A stretch of 64,000 nt of DNA from Roseimaritima sediminicola (GCF_009618275.1 NZ_WIAD01000012.1:1-64000), one strand, 5' to 3'. Shown: positions 7,386-17,317, counted from the stretch's first letter. Program-made: numbers and translations. The notes: a model not told the origin generated them from the letters alone.

Positions 7386-9560
7386 TTGTCCGCGTCTGTT
7401 AAGCAAAGCTCGACCGTGCCCATCGTCTACAAACTGTTGCTGGCCACCGTATTGCCGTCGATCCTGATCTGGTTGGTCGGCATCTATGCCACGGCGGCCG
7501 GCCAACACAGTCTGCGGGACGCGATCGAAGCCACCTCGGCTCGCCGTGCCCGCGAGGTCATGGACGAAATCGATTGGATCATTCAAACCCGCACCACCAA
7601 TTGGCAGGCCTACCTGCGTTCGACGCTGGTGCGGAAGACACTGCGCGAGTCGCATCAGGAGATCGGTAATCTTCCGAATCCGCAGGAGACCATCGACGAG
7701 CGTGATCGTCAGTGGCAGCAGGCGACGAGCGAAATCGACTGGATCCAAGAACTGTCCGCCAACGACCTGGCCCTGGATCTTCGCGCCCGCCTGCTGGAAC
7801 TGGACAGGCGCGCGGGCTACCCGGTCTTTGGCGAAGTCTTTCTGACCAATCGCTACGGTGTCAACGTGGCCCAGACCAGCCGCACCTCGGACTATCGTCA
7901 AGACGACGAACCCTGGTGGCAGCAGGCCGTTGCCGAGGGTGTCTATATCGGCGACGTCAGCTTCGACGAAAGTGCAGGCTTGTACTCAATCGATATCTGC
8001 TTGCGCGTGACCGACGAGGACGAACGGCTGTTGGGCGTTTTCAAAGCCGTGATGAACATCCGCGAAGTTTTGGAAATCGTCGACGGCGGCTCCCGGGAGA
8101 ACCTCGCCGACGATCAATTAATCCTCTTCAACCGCAAGTATCAGATCATTCGCAAATCCGGAAGCGACGCCGCGATTTGGCGTGACGGAACGGCCTACTT
8201 CGACCATGTCCGATTCGCGCCCGGCGCGACCGAAACGACGACGAATCTTGCCGATCCTGACAGCGGTGAACCGCTGCTCGGCGCCCTGGCCGTCTCTCGC
8301 GGGCACCGCCAGGGCGAAGGGCTGGGCTGGGTGCTGTTGCACGTGCGTTCGCACGCCGATGTTTTCGCGCCGGTGCATCGCCTGCGAAACCGCATCATCC
8401 TGATCGCCACCTTGGCCACGGTGGTCGTGGCCCTGGTGGGCTGGCTGCTGGCCCGGTCGATCACTCGCCCGATCGCCGAGGTTCTCGATGGCACCGCACG
8501 GATCGGCCGCGGCGAACTGGAGCATCGCATCGGGGTCCACAGCCGCGACGAGATCGGTCGACTGGGGCGAGCCTTCAATGTGATGGCCCGCAATCTTCAA
8601 GAGATGGTCCAGCACCTGCGTCTGAAGGAAGGCGAGCTGAAGCGACAGTACGAGACACTGCAGGCGCAGAGCCAGACGTTGGCCACACAGGAAGAAATGT
8701 TGGCCGCCCAGCAGCAACGAGCGAAATTGTTTGAAGCCATTCGCGACGCCGTATGCCGCTTGAACGACGCCAGTGACGACATTCTGGCCACGACCACCGA
8801 GCAGGCTAGCGGCTCGCAGGAACAGGCTCGGGCGGTTTCCGAAACGGCCAGCACGGTGCACCAGGTCGCGCAGATCGCCGACCAGACGGCCGAACGAGCC
8901 AACCAGATGGTGGGCGGTGCCCGCGACGCACAAACCGCTGCTGAAACCGGACGCGAAGCGATGTTGAAATCGATTCGGGCCATCCAATCGGTGCAGTCCC
9001 AAGTCGAATCCACCGCCCAGACCATCGTCCTGCTGGCCGAACGAGCCGCTGCCATCGGCGAAATCACCGCGACGGTCAACGACATCGCCGAACAGACCAA
9101 TGTGTTGGCTCTGAACGCCGCGGTCGAAGCCTCGCGGGCCGGCGAACACGGCAAGGGGTTTGCGGTGGTGGCCAGCGAAGTGAAATCGCTGGCGGGCCAA
9201 TCCAAGGAAGCCACCAGGCAAGTGCGAAAGATTCTGTTGCAGATTCTGGATGCCACCAACGAAGCGGTTCGCAGCAGCGAAAAGGGCACCGAACTGGTGG
9301 GCACCGCGGAAAAGGTGGCCGCCGAAACGGGCCAATTGGTCGACCGCTTGCTGGCGACGATCTCCAGTTCCGCGCAGACCGCCAGACAGATCTCCGGTTC
9401 GGCCAGCCAACAAGCGACCGGAACGGTGCAGTGGATGGAGGCCATGCGGAGCATCGAGGAGGTCGCCAGACGGAACGTGGCCGCCCTGAAACACATCGAA
9501 CAATCCGCCGCCGACCTCAGCCGCCTGAGCAGCGAACTGGCCGAACTAACCGCCGAATAG
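7386..9560 (+). CDS. Methyl-accepting chemotaxis protein
   Basis: Transmembrane chemoreceptor of up to 724 residues. TM1 is near residues 14-35, followed by a ~300-residue periplasmic sensor that resembles a dCache domain ([19 protein letters not shown], then DEPWWQQA). TM2 lies near 339-358, then a HAMP domain with [20 protein letters not shown], a coiled coil rich in Gln and Glu, and the cytoplasmic signalling hairpin with the signature [20 protein letters not shown]. There is no C-terminal CheR-tethering pentapeptide. The frame opens with TTG at 7386; GTG at 7416 is an alternative start nearer TM1. No other chemotaxis gene is adjacent, so the ligand and output pathway are unknown. Confidence 0.9.
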   Translation: MSASVKQSSTVPIVYKLLLATVLPSILIWLVGIYATAAGQHSLRDAIEATSARRAREVMDEIDWIIQTRTTNWQAYLRSTLVRKTLRESHQEIGNLPNPQETIDERDRQWQQATSEIDWIQELSANDLALDLRARLLELDRRAGYPVFGEVFLTNRYGVNVAQTSRTSDYRQDDEPWWQQAVAEGVYIGDVSFDESAGLYSIDICLRVTDEDERLLGVFKAVMNIREVLEIVDGGSRENLADDQLILFNRKYQIIRKSGSDAAIWRDGTAYFDHVRFAPGATETTTNLADPDSGEPLLGALAVSRGHRQGEGLGWVLLHVRSHADVFAPVHRLRNRIILIATLATVVVALVGWLLARSITRPIAEVLDGTARIGRGELEHRIGVHSRDEIGRLGRAFNVMARNLQEMVQHLRLKEGELKRQYETLQAQSQTLATQEEMLAAQQQRAKLFEAIRDAVCRLNDASDDILATTTEQASGSQEQARAVSETASTVHQVAQIADQTAERANQMVGGARDAQTAAETGREAMLKSIRAIQSVQSQVESTAQTIVLLAERAAAIGEITATVNDIAEQTNVLALNAAVEASRAGEHGKGFAVVASEVKSLAGQSKEATRQVRKILLQILDATNEAVRSSEKGTELVGTAEKVAAETGQLVDRLLATISSSAQTARQISGSASQQATGTVQWMEAMRSIEEVARRNVAALKHIEQSAADLSRLSSELAELTAE

Positions 9561-9697
9561 CCGTGCGTCCCATCGAACTGAGCGATTTCGATTTCGCTGT
9601 CGGTTTCGATGTCGCTGTCGCGGACAGGGACGACCGGACGATCGCTACCTCGGCCGATCTGTTGGCGGACGCGCTGCGGGCCGGTAAAGTAGGGGAC

Positions 9698-10939
9698 ATG
9701 AAAACATCAACCTCGACACTTGGCCCGCTCGTGCTTTCGCTGCTGTTCATTTGCCCTGCAAGCGGCCAACAACGCGCCGCTCCCAACCACGATGAAACGC
9801 TCGTACCGGAGTTTCGACTGCCGGATCCACTCGCCGGCGTCTCCTCGCCAGAACAGTGGCCGGCGCGGCGACAGAAGATTCTCGAGCAGTTCGCCGCGGA
9901 GATGTACGGCAAGGTGCCGGCCGAGGTAACCGATGACTATGTGGTCAAAGACCAGGGGACACCGCAAACGGTGCTCGCCGGCAAAGCGACCATGAGGCAG
10001 CCGGTGATCACGGTCGCCGGACGGGACCTGTCGTTGCTGGTGCTCTTGCCGGCCGGCGTCCAGGACCCCGTGCCGGTTTTTCTGGCCTACAACTTTCACG
10101 GCAACCATACCGTCCTCGATCATCCCGATATCGCGCTGACCGACCATTGGGTGCGGAAAGGCGATCACCGTGCCAAGGAAGAGCAACGAGGCCAGAGCAC
10201 GTCAAGCTACGGTGCCGAACAGATCATCGACGCCGGTTTCGGTTTGGTAACGTTGTACTACGGCGATGTCGACCCCGACGTCGATGACGATTTCCAGAAC
10301 GGCGTCCATGCGGCGTTTGAGAACCCGCCTGCGGACGACCAATGGGGATCGATCGCGACCTGGGCCTGGGGCCTCAGCCGCGTGCTGGATTATCTGGAGA
10401 CCGTTCCCGGCATCGACGCCGAGCGGGTTGCGGTGATGGGACATTCGCGGCTGGGAAAGACGGCGTTGTGGGCCGGCGCCCGCGACCAGCGATTTTCCAT
10501 CGTTATCTCCAACAACAGCGGCTGCGGCGGGGCCGCCCTCTCACGCCGGCGTTTTGGTGAGACCGTCGAGCGTATCAACACCGTTTTTCCCCACTGGTTC
10601 TGCGACAATTTCCTCAAATACAACGACAACGAGGATGCGTTGCCCTTTGACCAGCACATGCTGATCGCGTTGATGGCGCCGCGGCCCACCTATGTCGCCA
10701 GTGCAGCTCGGGACCTGCATGCGGATCCCCGCGGCGAGTTTCTCGCCACGCTTCACGCCAGTCCGGTTTACGAGCTGCTTGGCACCTCGGGGTTGCCCGC
10801 CGACGAGATGCCTCCGGTCGACGAACCGGTGCACGGCCAGCTCGGATACCACGTCCGTTCCGGCGGTCACGCCGTGACTGCTTTCGATTGGCAGCAATAC
10901 ATCGCATTCGCAAGAAAACACTGGCAGCCCGAGGACTGA
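9698..10939 (+). CDS. CE15-like glucuronoyl/acetylxylan esterase family protein
   Basis: A 413-residue secreted alpha/beta hydrolase. The signal peptide is MKTSTSTLGPLVLSLLFICPASG. The nucleophile motif GHSRLGK places the catalytic serine at about residue 250, as in carbohydrate esterase family 15 (G-x-S-R-x-G-K). NNSGCGGAALSRR follows, a CE15-like segment, and the likely catalytic histidine lies in GGHAVTAFDW near the C-terminus. CE15 enzymes cleave ester bonds between glucuronic acid and lignin alcohols; related planctomycete proteins may act on other esterified polysaccharides. The start is ATG 9698 with AGGGG six nt upstream. No operon partner. Confidence 0.87.
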   Translation: MKTSTSTLGPLVLSLLFICPASGQQRAAPNHDETLVPEFRLPDPLAGVSSPEQWPARRQKILEQFAAEMYGKVPAEVTDDYVVKDQGTPQTVLAGKATMRQPVITVAGRDLSLLVLLPAGVQDPVPVFLAYNFHGNHTVLDHPDIALTDHWVRKGDHRAKEEQRGQSTSSYGAEQIIDAGFGLVTLYYGDVDPDVDDDFQNGVHAAFENPPADDQWGSIATWAWGLSRVLDYLETVPGIDAERVAVMGHSRLGKTALWAGARDQRFSIVISNNSGCGGAALSRRRFGETVERINTVFPHWFCDNFLKYNDNEDALPFDQHMLIALMAPRPTYVASAARDLHADPRGEFLATLHASPVYELLGTSGLPADEMPPVDEPVHGQLGYHVRSGGHAVTAFDWQQYIAFARKHWQPED

Positions 10940-10984
10940 ACCGCCCGCGAAACGGATCCCGCGGGACGTACTTTGCCGCGTGCT

Positions 10985-12379
10985 TTAACCGACAACCGGA
11001 ACAACGCTCGTGACAAAAGGCCGATTAGCGTTATCGGCAATGAAGGCCACTTGGCCATCGAACAGCGTGACCTTGGGAGCTTCCATAACGTCGGACCGGT
11101 CGTCGCCCTGAGCTGCTCGAAGGAAGAAGAAGACTTCGATGTCGCTGAGGATCGCAAACCCGAAGCTGGCCGGCGTGCCACCGTCTCCGAATGGTGGAGC
11201 CGTGCTGAACGAACCCTGATTGAAGTTCAACTGCGGCACCGCGGGCAACTCAAAGGATTGTTCAAAGCCACCGACGTCGCTCACCCCCGGTGCCCCACCG
11301 CTCAGATCCTGCCCATTGGGTAAGGGCAGCGTGTCGTCGTTGACGTCGAAATCAAAGTCCACACCGATGCGTTCGAAGAACGAGTCGTTCAGAGTGATGA
11401 ACCGCACTTCGATCGTCACCTGCAAGTCCTGCAACCTGCGAAGTTGCTCCAGCAGGTCTGTAATCTGTTCGTGAACCTGCTGTGTTTGCCCGATGACCAA
11501 GCTGAGGTTCTGCGGATTCTCTACGATCGTTCCCGCGCCGCCATGCTCGTCCCAGGAATCCGGTGCGATCGTCGTGGTGATCAAATCGATCAGCGGGCCA
11601 AAGTCGGCATTCGGCGTTCCGCCCATACCACCGCCCATACCACCGCCCATACCACCGCCCATACCACCGCCCATACCACCGTCCATACCACCGCCCATAC
11701 CACCGCCCATACCTCCGCCGCCGTAACTCTCCCAGCCGTTCATCCAGTCAGGGGCCATTTGGCTGTCGAAGCCGCCGCCGAGCCCGCCGCCGAGACCACC
11801 GCCGAAGCCGCCGCCGGTTAAGACGTTCAGCACGGCGCTTAATCCGGCCAGCGGGCCGCTGGGAATGACCAGATCCGCGACCGGGTACACCCTGGTGACC
11901 AGTTCCGCCGTATCGCCCTGGTCATCGGGTGGCGGTGGATCGATGTCGGGATAGGCCGGGCGCAGCAGGTAGTTGACCGCATTGACGACCGTCAACGCGT
12001 CATAGGGAGTGACCCAGCCATCGAGATTGACATCCACCGAGAGGTCGTCGGTCGCCAGTGCGCCGAGCAACCGCGTCCCGTAGCGGTTGAGATCGTTGAT
12101 CACCAGCAAAGCGTCGTAGGGCGTGACTCCATCGTGGCCATCGACGTCCGGGCGGACGCGAATGCCAGCCGTACTCTCTGGCGAAAAGGCTCCGGCGACG
12201 CCCGTTTGGATGGGACCGGCGACCTCTTGGGCCACCTCCCTGATAGACTCGCCGAGAACATTGGCCATGGGATCGCCCCCGGGATCCAGCACCGCGGCGG
12301 CCAAAACCCTGCGGTCCTCCAGGTGTTCGAAACGAAGCATGGGGACGCGGTCGCGTCTGCGACGAGATGACGGAATCAT
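10985..12379 (-). CDS. Dockerin-containing secretin-like protein, apparently truncated
   Basis: A 464-residue protein. The N-terminus RFEHLEDRRVLAA is a planctomycete surface/export motif. Two dockerin-like calcium repeats follow (DVDGHDGVTPYDALLVINDL and DVNLDGWVTPYDALTVVNAV), then a low-complexity GGGMGGGM stretch around residues 225-255 encoded by CCCATACCACCG-type repeats. The C-terminal third has secretin features: ENPQNLSLVIGQTQQVHEQI, VTIEVRFITLNDSFFERIGV, and VMEAPKVTLFDGQVAFI. Related secretins continue well past TSVVPVVG, but here a TAA follows immediately. The membrane-embedded C-terminal barrel end is therefore missing, and it may be a decaying or non-pore derivative. The start may instead be the ATG at residue 14. 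Confidence 0.78.
   Translation of the reverse strand: MIPSSRRRRDRVPMLRFEHLEDRRVLAAAVLDPGGDPMANVLGESIREVAQEVAGPIQTGVAGAFSPESTAGIRVRPDVDGHDGVTPYDALLVINDLNRYGTRLLGALATDDLSVDVNLDGWVTPYDALTVVNAVNYLLRPAYPDIDPPPPDDQGDTAELVTRVYPVADLVIPSGPLAGLSAVLNVLTGGGFGGGLGGGLGGGFDSQMAPDWMNGWESYGGGGMGGGMGGGMDGGMGGGMGGGMGGGMGGGMGGTPNADFGPLIDLITTTIAPDSWDEHGGAGTIVENPQNLSLVIGQTQQVHEQITDLLEQLRRLQDLQVTIEVRFITLNDSFFERIGVDFDFDVNDDTLPLPNGQDLSGGAPGVSDVGGFEQSFELPAVPQLNFNQGSFSTAPPFGDGGTPASFGFAILSDIEVFFFLRAAQGDDRSDVMEAPKVTLFDGQVAFIADNANRPFVTSVVPVVG
11625..11720. repeat. In-gene tandem repeat coding GGGM
   Basis: About eight tandem copies of the 12-bp unit ATACCACCGCCC on the plus strand, read as GGGM on the minus strand in the secretin-like gene. 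The in-frame unit length allows expansion or contraction without a frameshift. Confidence 0.8.
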
Positions 12380-12654
12380 GACCCTGGCCTAATTGGAGGT
12401 GTCTTTCAATCCAATCCATACGGCGGTGTCGATGCGCTCCTGAATTTGAATATAGAGGGCCTAAGTCCGGGAAGCAAACTCGCCTTTCGATGCGGCATCT
12501 CGCGGGCCGCCGAAGAGGCGGCCGGCCCGGCCTGCAGCGACGCACCGCGCCGGCCGACCAGGACGGCGACCACGCCGGCGACCAGGGCCGAGGCGGACAT
12601 GACTCGGGTGCGGAGGCTTCGACCGTTCTTGGTTGCAGCGGGCGGCGACCGCCG

Positions 12655-14109
12655 TTACCGGCCGGCGACGCCTTGACGAACGCGGTCTCCCAGCTGCTTG
12701 TCCACGTTACTCCAGTATTCGAACGCGCGCTCGAGCACGGGCGGCGACACACCGTCTCGGAGGTGACCGACGATGTTGGAAACCAGACGCGTACGTTGTT
12801 GGTCGTCCATGACGTCTCGTACCAACGTACCGGCTTGACCAAAGTCGTCATCGTCTTCGCGCAGCGTGTAAGCCGAACGCGTGAATTCGCCATCGGCCGC
12901 CCAGGTCGCGGACTCCGGATAGCGTTCGCCATCGGCCGCGGGTCCGCCCTTGGAGTTCGGTGCGTAAACCGGGTCCGACACGTTCTCGGTTCGTCCCTGG
13001 CCGTCCTTGCTGTAACTGAACACCGGACACTGCGGAGCATTGACGGGAATCTGTTTGTAGTTCACGCCCAGCCGGTGCCGGTGGGCATCGGCGTAGGCGA
13101 ACATGCGTCCGAGCAGCATCTTGTCCGGGCTGGGGCCGATCCCGGGCACGAGGCTATTGGGTTCGAACGCGGCCTGTTCGATTTCCGTATGAAAGTCAGT
13201 GGGATTACGATCCAGCGTTAGCTTGCCGACCTCGTGCAGCGGGTAATCGCCATGCGGCCAGACCTTGGTGAGATCAAACGGATTGAAGCGATACGTTTTG
13301 GCCTCTTCAAAGGGCATGATCTGCATCTTCAGTGTCCAACTGGGATACTCCCCACGCTCGATCGCGGTGAACAAGTCGCGACGGTGGTAGTCACCATCGG
13401 CGCCGGCCAGCCGATCGGCTTCTTCCTGCGTCAGGAAGTCATTGCCCTGGTCGGTCTTGAAATGGTACTTCACCCAGAACCGCTCGCCATCGGCATTGAC
13501 CCACATATAGGTATGGCTGGAGTAGCCGTTCATGTGCCGCCACGTCTTGGGAATTCCGCGGTCGCCCATCAACCAGGTAACCTGGTGGGCGGATTCGGGC
13601 GACAGCGTCCAGAAGTCCCACTGCATGTCGTGGTCGCGGAGGCCGTTGTCGGCGCGTCGCTTTTGCGAGCGGATGAAGTGTTGGAACTTCAGCGGGTCGC
13701 GCACAAAGAACACGGGCGTGTTGTTGCCGACCATGTCGTAATTGCCTTCGCTGGTATAAAACTTCAGCGAAAAACCGCGGGGATCGCGCCACGTATCCGG
13801 ACTGCCTCGTTCGCCCGCGACGGTGGAGAAGCGAATCAACGTGTCGGTCTTGGTGCCCGGCTGGAACACGGCCGCTTTGGTGAAGCGACTGACGTCGTGT
13901 GTGACCTGAAAGTGTCCGAACGCTCCCGAGCCTTTCGCGTGCGGTTGCCGCTCGGCGATACGCTCGCGATTGAAGTTCGCCATCTGCTCGATCAGATAAT
14001 GGTCATGCAGCACGATAGGGCCATCGGGACCAACACTCAGCGAGTGCTCGTCGCTGGAAACGGGACAACCCGCGTCGTTGGTCGTCGGTTTTGAGTCCTT
14101 CTTGCTCAT
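12655..14109 (-). CDS. katA: Heme catalase
   Basis: A 484-residue monofunctional catalase of the small-subunit type, converting hydrogen peroxide to water and oxygen in the cytoplasm. Visible hallmarks are the distal histidine in [14 protein letters not shown], the catalytic asparagine in [17 protein letters not shown], and the proximal heme tyrosine in [14 protein letters not shown]. Length and order match the family. The start is ATG 14109 with AGGTG about 9 nt upstream; a GTG three codons earlier is less likely. It lies in a block with two UspA domains, a baeRF protein and Dps, all oxidative or general-stress functions, but on separate transcription units. Confidence 0.95.
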   Translation of the reverse strand: MSKKDSKPTTNDAGCPVSSDEHSLSVGPDGPIVLHDHYLIEQMANFNRERIAERQPHAKGSGAFGHFQVTHDVSRFTKAAVFQPGTKTDTLIRFSTVAGERGSPDTWRDPRGFSLKFYTSEGNYDMVGNNTPVFFVRDPLKFQHFIRSQKRRADNGLRDHDMQWDFWTLSPESAHQVTWLMGDRGIPKTWRHMNGYSSHTYMWVNADGERFWVKYHFKTDQGNDFLTQEEADRLAGADGDYHRRDLFTAIERGEYPSWTLKMQIMPFEEAKTYRFNPFDLTKVWPHGDYPLHEVGKLTLDRNPTDFHTEIEQAAFEPNSLVPGIGPSPDKMLLGRMFAYADAHRHRLGVNYKQIPVNAPQCPVFSYSKDGQGRTENVSDPVYAPNSKGGPAADGERYPESATWAADGEFTRSAYTLREDDDDFGQAGTLVRDVMDDQQRTRLVSNIVGHLRDGVSPPVLERAFEYWSNVDKQLGDRVRQGVAGR

Positions 14110-14219
14110 CGCTGGCACCTATCGTTTGGAGTGCGGGGGGTTCGACCACGTCCCTCAATCTAGCACTACTGTACGTCAGGTGCGAGCGACGCCGGGACAT
14201 CCCCGGTCGGCGGCCGACC

Positions 14220-14309
14220 GGTCCCCGTTATTGAACCGGGTCCCCGTTATTGAACGGGTCCTCGTTATTGAACCGGTCCCCTTTATTGAACCGGTCCCCT
14301 TTATTGAAC
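14220..14309. repeat. 18-bp tandem repeat, five copies
   Basis: Unit GGTCCCCGTTATTGAACC repeated five times with small variations (CCCCTTTATT in the last two). It abuts the 3' end of the UspA gene at 14301. Non-coding, function unknown. Confidence 0.85.
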
Positions 14310-15224
14310 GGGGGTGACGAAGGCTTCGGGTTTGATGGTCAGTACCGAGCACTGGACGTCGGACAGGATGGACTCGGCCGTATTGCCAATAAAGAATCCC
14401 GCCACACCGGTTCGGCACTGTGTGCCGATGACCAACAAATCAGCGTCCACCTGGTCGATGGTTTCACGAATCTTGGTGTCGGCTGCGCCGCGGTGGAGGT
14501 GCTTTTGGACCGTTGGGCTGCGGACCGATTGGTGAACCAGCTGATCCAGTTTCGTTCGCACGTCGGATTCCAGCTCCGCCACCACACCGTCGACAATCTT
14601 GTCGCCCAGTCGCGCCCGCAAGGCGGTTTCCATCCAGACGTCCCACACACTGACCACGTGCAGGGTCGCCGCCTCACGTCTGGCAATCGTATCGGCGTAT
14701 TCGAGGATGTCTTCGTTCAGTGCGTTGTCGGCGGCTTCGGGCGACGTGACGTCGATCGCTGCTACCACATTGTCGAACTGGTCCGGCGACTCCGGCTTCA
14801 GCAACCACACCGGACACGGCGCCAGACGCATCAAGGACTGCGAGACGCTGCCCAGCAGGCGATCGGTGATTCCAAAACCATCGGCCGACTTGACCAAGAG
14901 GTCACAGTTGCCTTCGACGACCTGCCGGACGATCGCATTGGCGGGATCACCGACGGCGACCACGGCATCCAGGGGCACGCCGGTGCAGGAGTACTCACTG
15001 GCCAGCTCCAGCAACTGACGACGGCGCTCGGCCGCGACCGTCTGCTGCAGTTCGTCGGGGTCGTCGATGCCGCTGAACATGCTCCAGGTGCGCGGCAGAC
15101 GCTCGACCACGCTCATAAACGTCAAGGCCGCCTGGTTATCGATCGCCAACTCGACCGCGCGGCTGCGAGTGGCTTCGTCCGCAGCCGGATCGGTGACATG
15201 CAAAATGTGCCGGAACTTCTTCAT
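14301..15224 (-). CDS. Tandem universal stress protein (UspA domains)
   Basis: A 307-residue cytoplasmic protein made of two UspA folds. The first starts KKFRHILHVTDPAAD and includes SADGFGITDRLLGSVSQSLM before APCPVWLLKP. The second starts FDNVVAAIDV and ends with LLVIGTQCRTGVAGFFIGNTAESIL, close to the nucleotide-binding G-x2-G-x9-G(S/T) signature (G-T-A-E here). Usp proteins act in stress tolerance, often by binding ATP. The start is ATG 15224 with GAGG six nt upstream. It is divergent from the baeRF gene, sharing the 15225-15568 intergenic region. A second tandem Usp gene sits at 38286-39152. Confidence 0.9.
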   Translation of the reverse strand: MKKFRHILHVTDPAADEATRSRAVELAIDNQAALTFMSVVERLPRTWSMFSGIDDPDELQQTVAAERRRQLLELASEYSCTGVPLDAVVAVGDPANAIVRQVVEGNCDLLVKSADGFGITDRLLGSVSQSLMRLAPCPVWLLKPESPDQFDNVVAAIDVTSPEAADNALNEDILEYADTIARREAATLHVVSVWDVWMETALRARLGDKIVDGVVAELESDVRTKLDQLVHQSVRSPTVQKHLHRGAADTKIRETIDQVDADLLVIGTQCRTGVAGFFIGNTAESILSDVQCSVLTIKPEAFVTPVQ

Positions 15225-15568
15225 GAAAAACCTCGTTCGCAAATGCGGACACACCCCGGTGTGTCGTGCAATCCCCGGATCGTCGTCGGTGTGATCATCG
15301 TCGTGCGATCATTCTACCGTCTCGCAGGTTGGCCAAAATGCAAAACATGTCAACGCGGGTGGACCGGCGACATCCGGCGTTGACGCTGCGGCGGGCAAAC
15401 GCCGGGACGGACGGCGGTAAAACGCAGCAAAGTCGGCGAAAATGCAGGGAAACACGGGAAAAACGGTCGCTCGACAAACCTGGCACGACAAGTGCATTAG
15501 AGATGTTAATAGTGAAAGGATCGCCTTTCTTGTTTGATCTCCACTCTCTTTGCAAGGAGCACCATTCA
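15225..15568. other. Divergent intergenic region, UspA/baeRF
   Basis: 344 nt with no gene. It contains the sigma-54-like promoter at 15481-15496 and the AAGGAG ribosome site of the baeRF gene at 15554-15559. Nothing else is recognised. Confidence 0.6.
15481..15496 (+). promoter_or_regulatory. Sigma-54-type promoter
   Basis: TGGCACGACAAGTGCA matches the -24/-12 consensus TGGCACG-N4-TTGCA except for one base (GTGC for TTGC), with the essential GG-N10-GC spacing. Transcription would start near 15507, giving a ~60-nt leader before the TTG start of the baeRF-like gene. No enhancer-binding activator gene is nearby. Confidence 0.6.
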
Positions 15569-16720
15569 TTGCGTCAAGTCTCTAATGATCGTCACGTTCA
15601 GCTGCTTTCCACGCACGCAACGCCCTGCATCTCGCTGTACCAACCCACGCACCGGAGCCACCCTGACAATACTCAGGATCCCATCCGTTATCGGAACCTG
15701 CTCGGGGAACTGGAGGCGAAGCTGGGCGAGCAGTACGATGCAGCCCAAGTTCGTCAGCTTCTGAAGCCGTTCAAGCAACTGGGTGATGACACGGAGTTTT
15801 GGAAGCATCGCACCGACGGATTGGCTGTTTTTGCCGCGCCGGACACCTTTGAGATTTTCGAACTACAGCGTCCCGTCGAGAAGTTGTTGGTGGTCGCCGA
15901 CAGCTTTCATACCAAACCGCTGGTCCGGATCCTGCAGTCGGCCGACCGCTACCAGGTTCTGTGTCTCAGTCGACAGGAAGCCAAATTGTATGAAGGCAAC
16001 CGCGACGCGCTGACCGAAGTGGAGTTGGTTGATGTGCCCAGTCGCATCGCCGATGTATCACTGGACGAACGTACGCCTTCGACTCAGCCCGTGGGTTCCC
16101 ACGGCAAACGATTTGGTGTCGGCACGGCCGTGATGCACAAGGGCCACGAGCCCCGCACCGACGCCAAGGAAGCCGACGAATTAATGTTTTTCCAGGCCGT
16201 CGACCGGGGAATTCTGGAACACCACTCCCGACCCTCTGGGCTGCCGTTGGTGTTGGTCGCACTGGCAGAATCACAGGCCGAGTTTCGTCGCATCAGCGAT
16301 AACCCGTTCCTGCTGAGCGACGGCGTGACCGTTGACCCGGCAGCGCTGCGTCCGGAGGAGCTGCGGACGGAGGTTTGGAAGGTTATGGAACCGTCCTACG
16401 TCGCCCGGCTGCAGAACCTGAAGGAACGTTTTGGCGAAGCCCAATCCCAACAAACTGGATCGGGAGACCTTTCGGACGTCGCCAAGGCGGCGGTGGCAGA
16501 TCGGGTGGGCACGCTGTTGTTGGAAGCCGATCGCACGATCCCCGGCGTGCTCGACCGCGACACCGGTGCGATCCGTCCTGCAGAGGCGTCGAGCTCCCAT
16601 GTCGACGACATGTTGGACGATCTGGCCGAACTGGTGATCGCGAAGGGCGGCGAAGTTGTTATCGTCCCCAAATCGCAGATGCCCACCGAATCGGGCTTGG
16701 CCGCGATCTACCGTTTCTGA
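15569..16720 (+). CDS. baeRF-type (archaeo-eukaryotic release-factor-like) protein
   Basis: A 383-residue protein resembling the bacterial archaeo-eukaryotic release factor (baeRF) group. The opening CISLYQPTHRSHPDNTQDPI followed by RYRNLL is typical, as is the C-terminal part with KGGEVVIVPKSQMPTESGLA before AAIYRF. The family is predicted to act on ribosomes or tRNA under stress, but this is not proven. The start chosen is TTG 15569, nine nt after AAGGAG and downstream of the predicted sigma-54 transcription start. ATG 15503 would lie at or upstream of that transcript start. Its neighbours are stress genes (UspA, Dps), which fits a stress-time role. Confidence is good for the family, moderate for the start. 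Confidence 0.78.
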   Translation: MRQVSNDRHVQLLSTHATPCISLYQPTHRSHPDNTQDPIRYRNLLGELEAKLGEQYDAAQVRQLLKPFKQLGDDTEFWKHRTDGLAVFAAPDTFEIFELQRPVEKLLVVADSFHTKPLVRILQSADRYQVLCLSRQEAKLYEGNRDALTEVELVDVPSRIADVSLDERTPSTQPVGSHGKRFGVGTAVMHKGHEPRTDAKEADELMFFQAVDRGILEHHSRPSGLPLVLVALAESQAEFRRISDNPFLLSDGVTVDPAALRPEELRTEVWKVMEPSYVARLQNLKERFGEAQSQQTGSGDLSDVAKAAVADRVGTLLLEADRTIPGVLDRDTGAIRPAEASSSHVDDMLDDLAELVIAKGGEVVIVPKSQMPTESGLAAIYRF

Positions 16721-16879
16721 TGCCGTCGCGGTGGACGGGGAAACCGTTACCGATCGCCAGCATTCTAGATCGCGAATCGCTTCGCCGTGTCGACGGCCGC
16801 GAGTCTCGTTAAACTGAACGTCCCGTGAACGACGACTCACAGTGGACGCCGTACCATTTCATCACCTCGGAGAAATCAA

Positions 16880-17317
16880 ATGAACAAAGAAGTCATCGAA
16901 GCATTGCGTCAAACGGTCGCCAGCAGCTATGCCTTGATCGGTCAACTGCATCTGTGTCACTGGAACGTGCGAGGGAAGTCGTTCTTTAGCTTGCACGATG
17001 CGTTCGAGTCGCAGTACACGGAACTGTTTTCGGCCGTCGATGAGATCGCCGAACGCATCCGCGCGATCGGAGGTCTGGCACCGGGCGGACTCAGCTCTCT
17101 CGCAGAGATGGCGGGTATCAAAGAATTGCCCGAGGATGCCAGTGCTGACGAGATGGTCGAGCACCTGCTGGAAGACCACAAGAAAGTGCTGAAAGATCTC
17201 GCCGTTGCCCGAGAGAAAGCCGTCGAGGCGAACGATGCCGAGACCGAGGATATGATGATTGCCCGAACTCAAGTGCACGAGAAGGCAGTGTGGATGCTGA
17301 ACAGCTACCTCGGATAG
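16880..17317 (+). CDS. dps: Dps-type ferritin-like DNA-protection protein
   Basis: A 145-residue four-helix ferritin-like protein. LHLCHWNVRGKSFFSLHDAF is the Dps signature containing the inter-subunit ferroxidase histidine and aspartate, followed by ELFSAVDEIAERIRAIGG. Dps dodecamers oxidise ferrous iron with hydrogen peroxide, store it and shield DNA. There is little basic N-terminal tail, so direct DNA binding may be weak. The start is ATG 16880 with GGAG about 9 nt upstream. Together with the catalase 2.8 kb away it provides peroxide and iron control. Monocistronic, followed by a repeat-rich gap. Confidence 0.93.
   Translation: MNKEVIEALRQTVASSYALIGQLHLCHWNVRGKSFFSLHDAFESQYTELFSAVDEIAERIRAIGGLAPGGLSSLAEMAGIKELPEDASADEMVEHLLEDHKKVLKDLAVAREKAVEANDAETEDMMIARTQVHEKAVWMLNSYLG

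Noticed and set aside
8118-9503. Long minus-strand open frame opposite the chemoreceptor
   Set aside because: Mirrors the conserved signalling domain of the methyl-accepting protein; composition (Gly/His/Phe-rich) is typical of antisense of high-GC coding sequence.
12406-12600. 64-codon minus-strand frame starting MSASALVAGVVAVLVGRR
   Set aside because: The start looks like a signal peptide, but the remainder is Pro/Ser/Arg-rich low-complexity sequence without conservation clues; too weak to call.
14220-14309. 18-bp tandem array considered as a CRISPR
   Set aside because: The copies are contiguous with no spacers and no cas gene is nearby.
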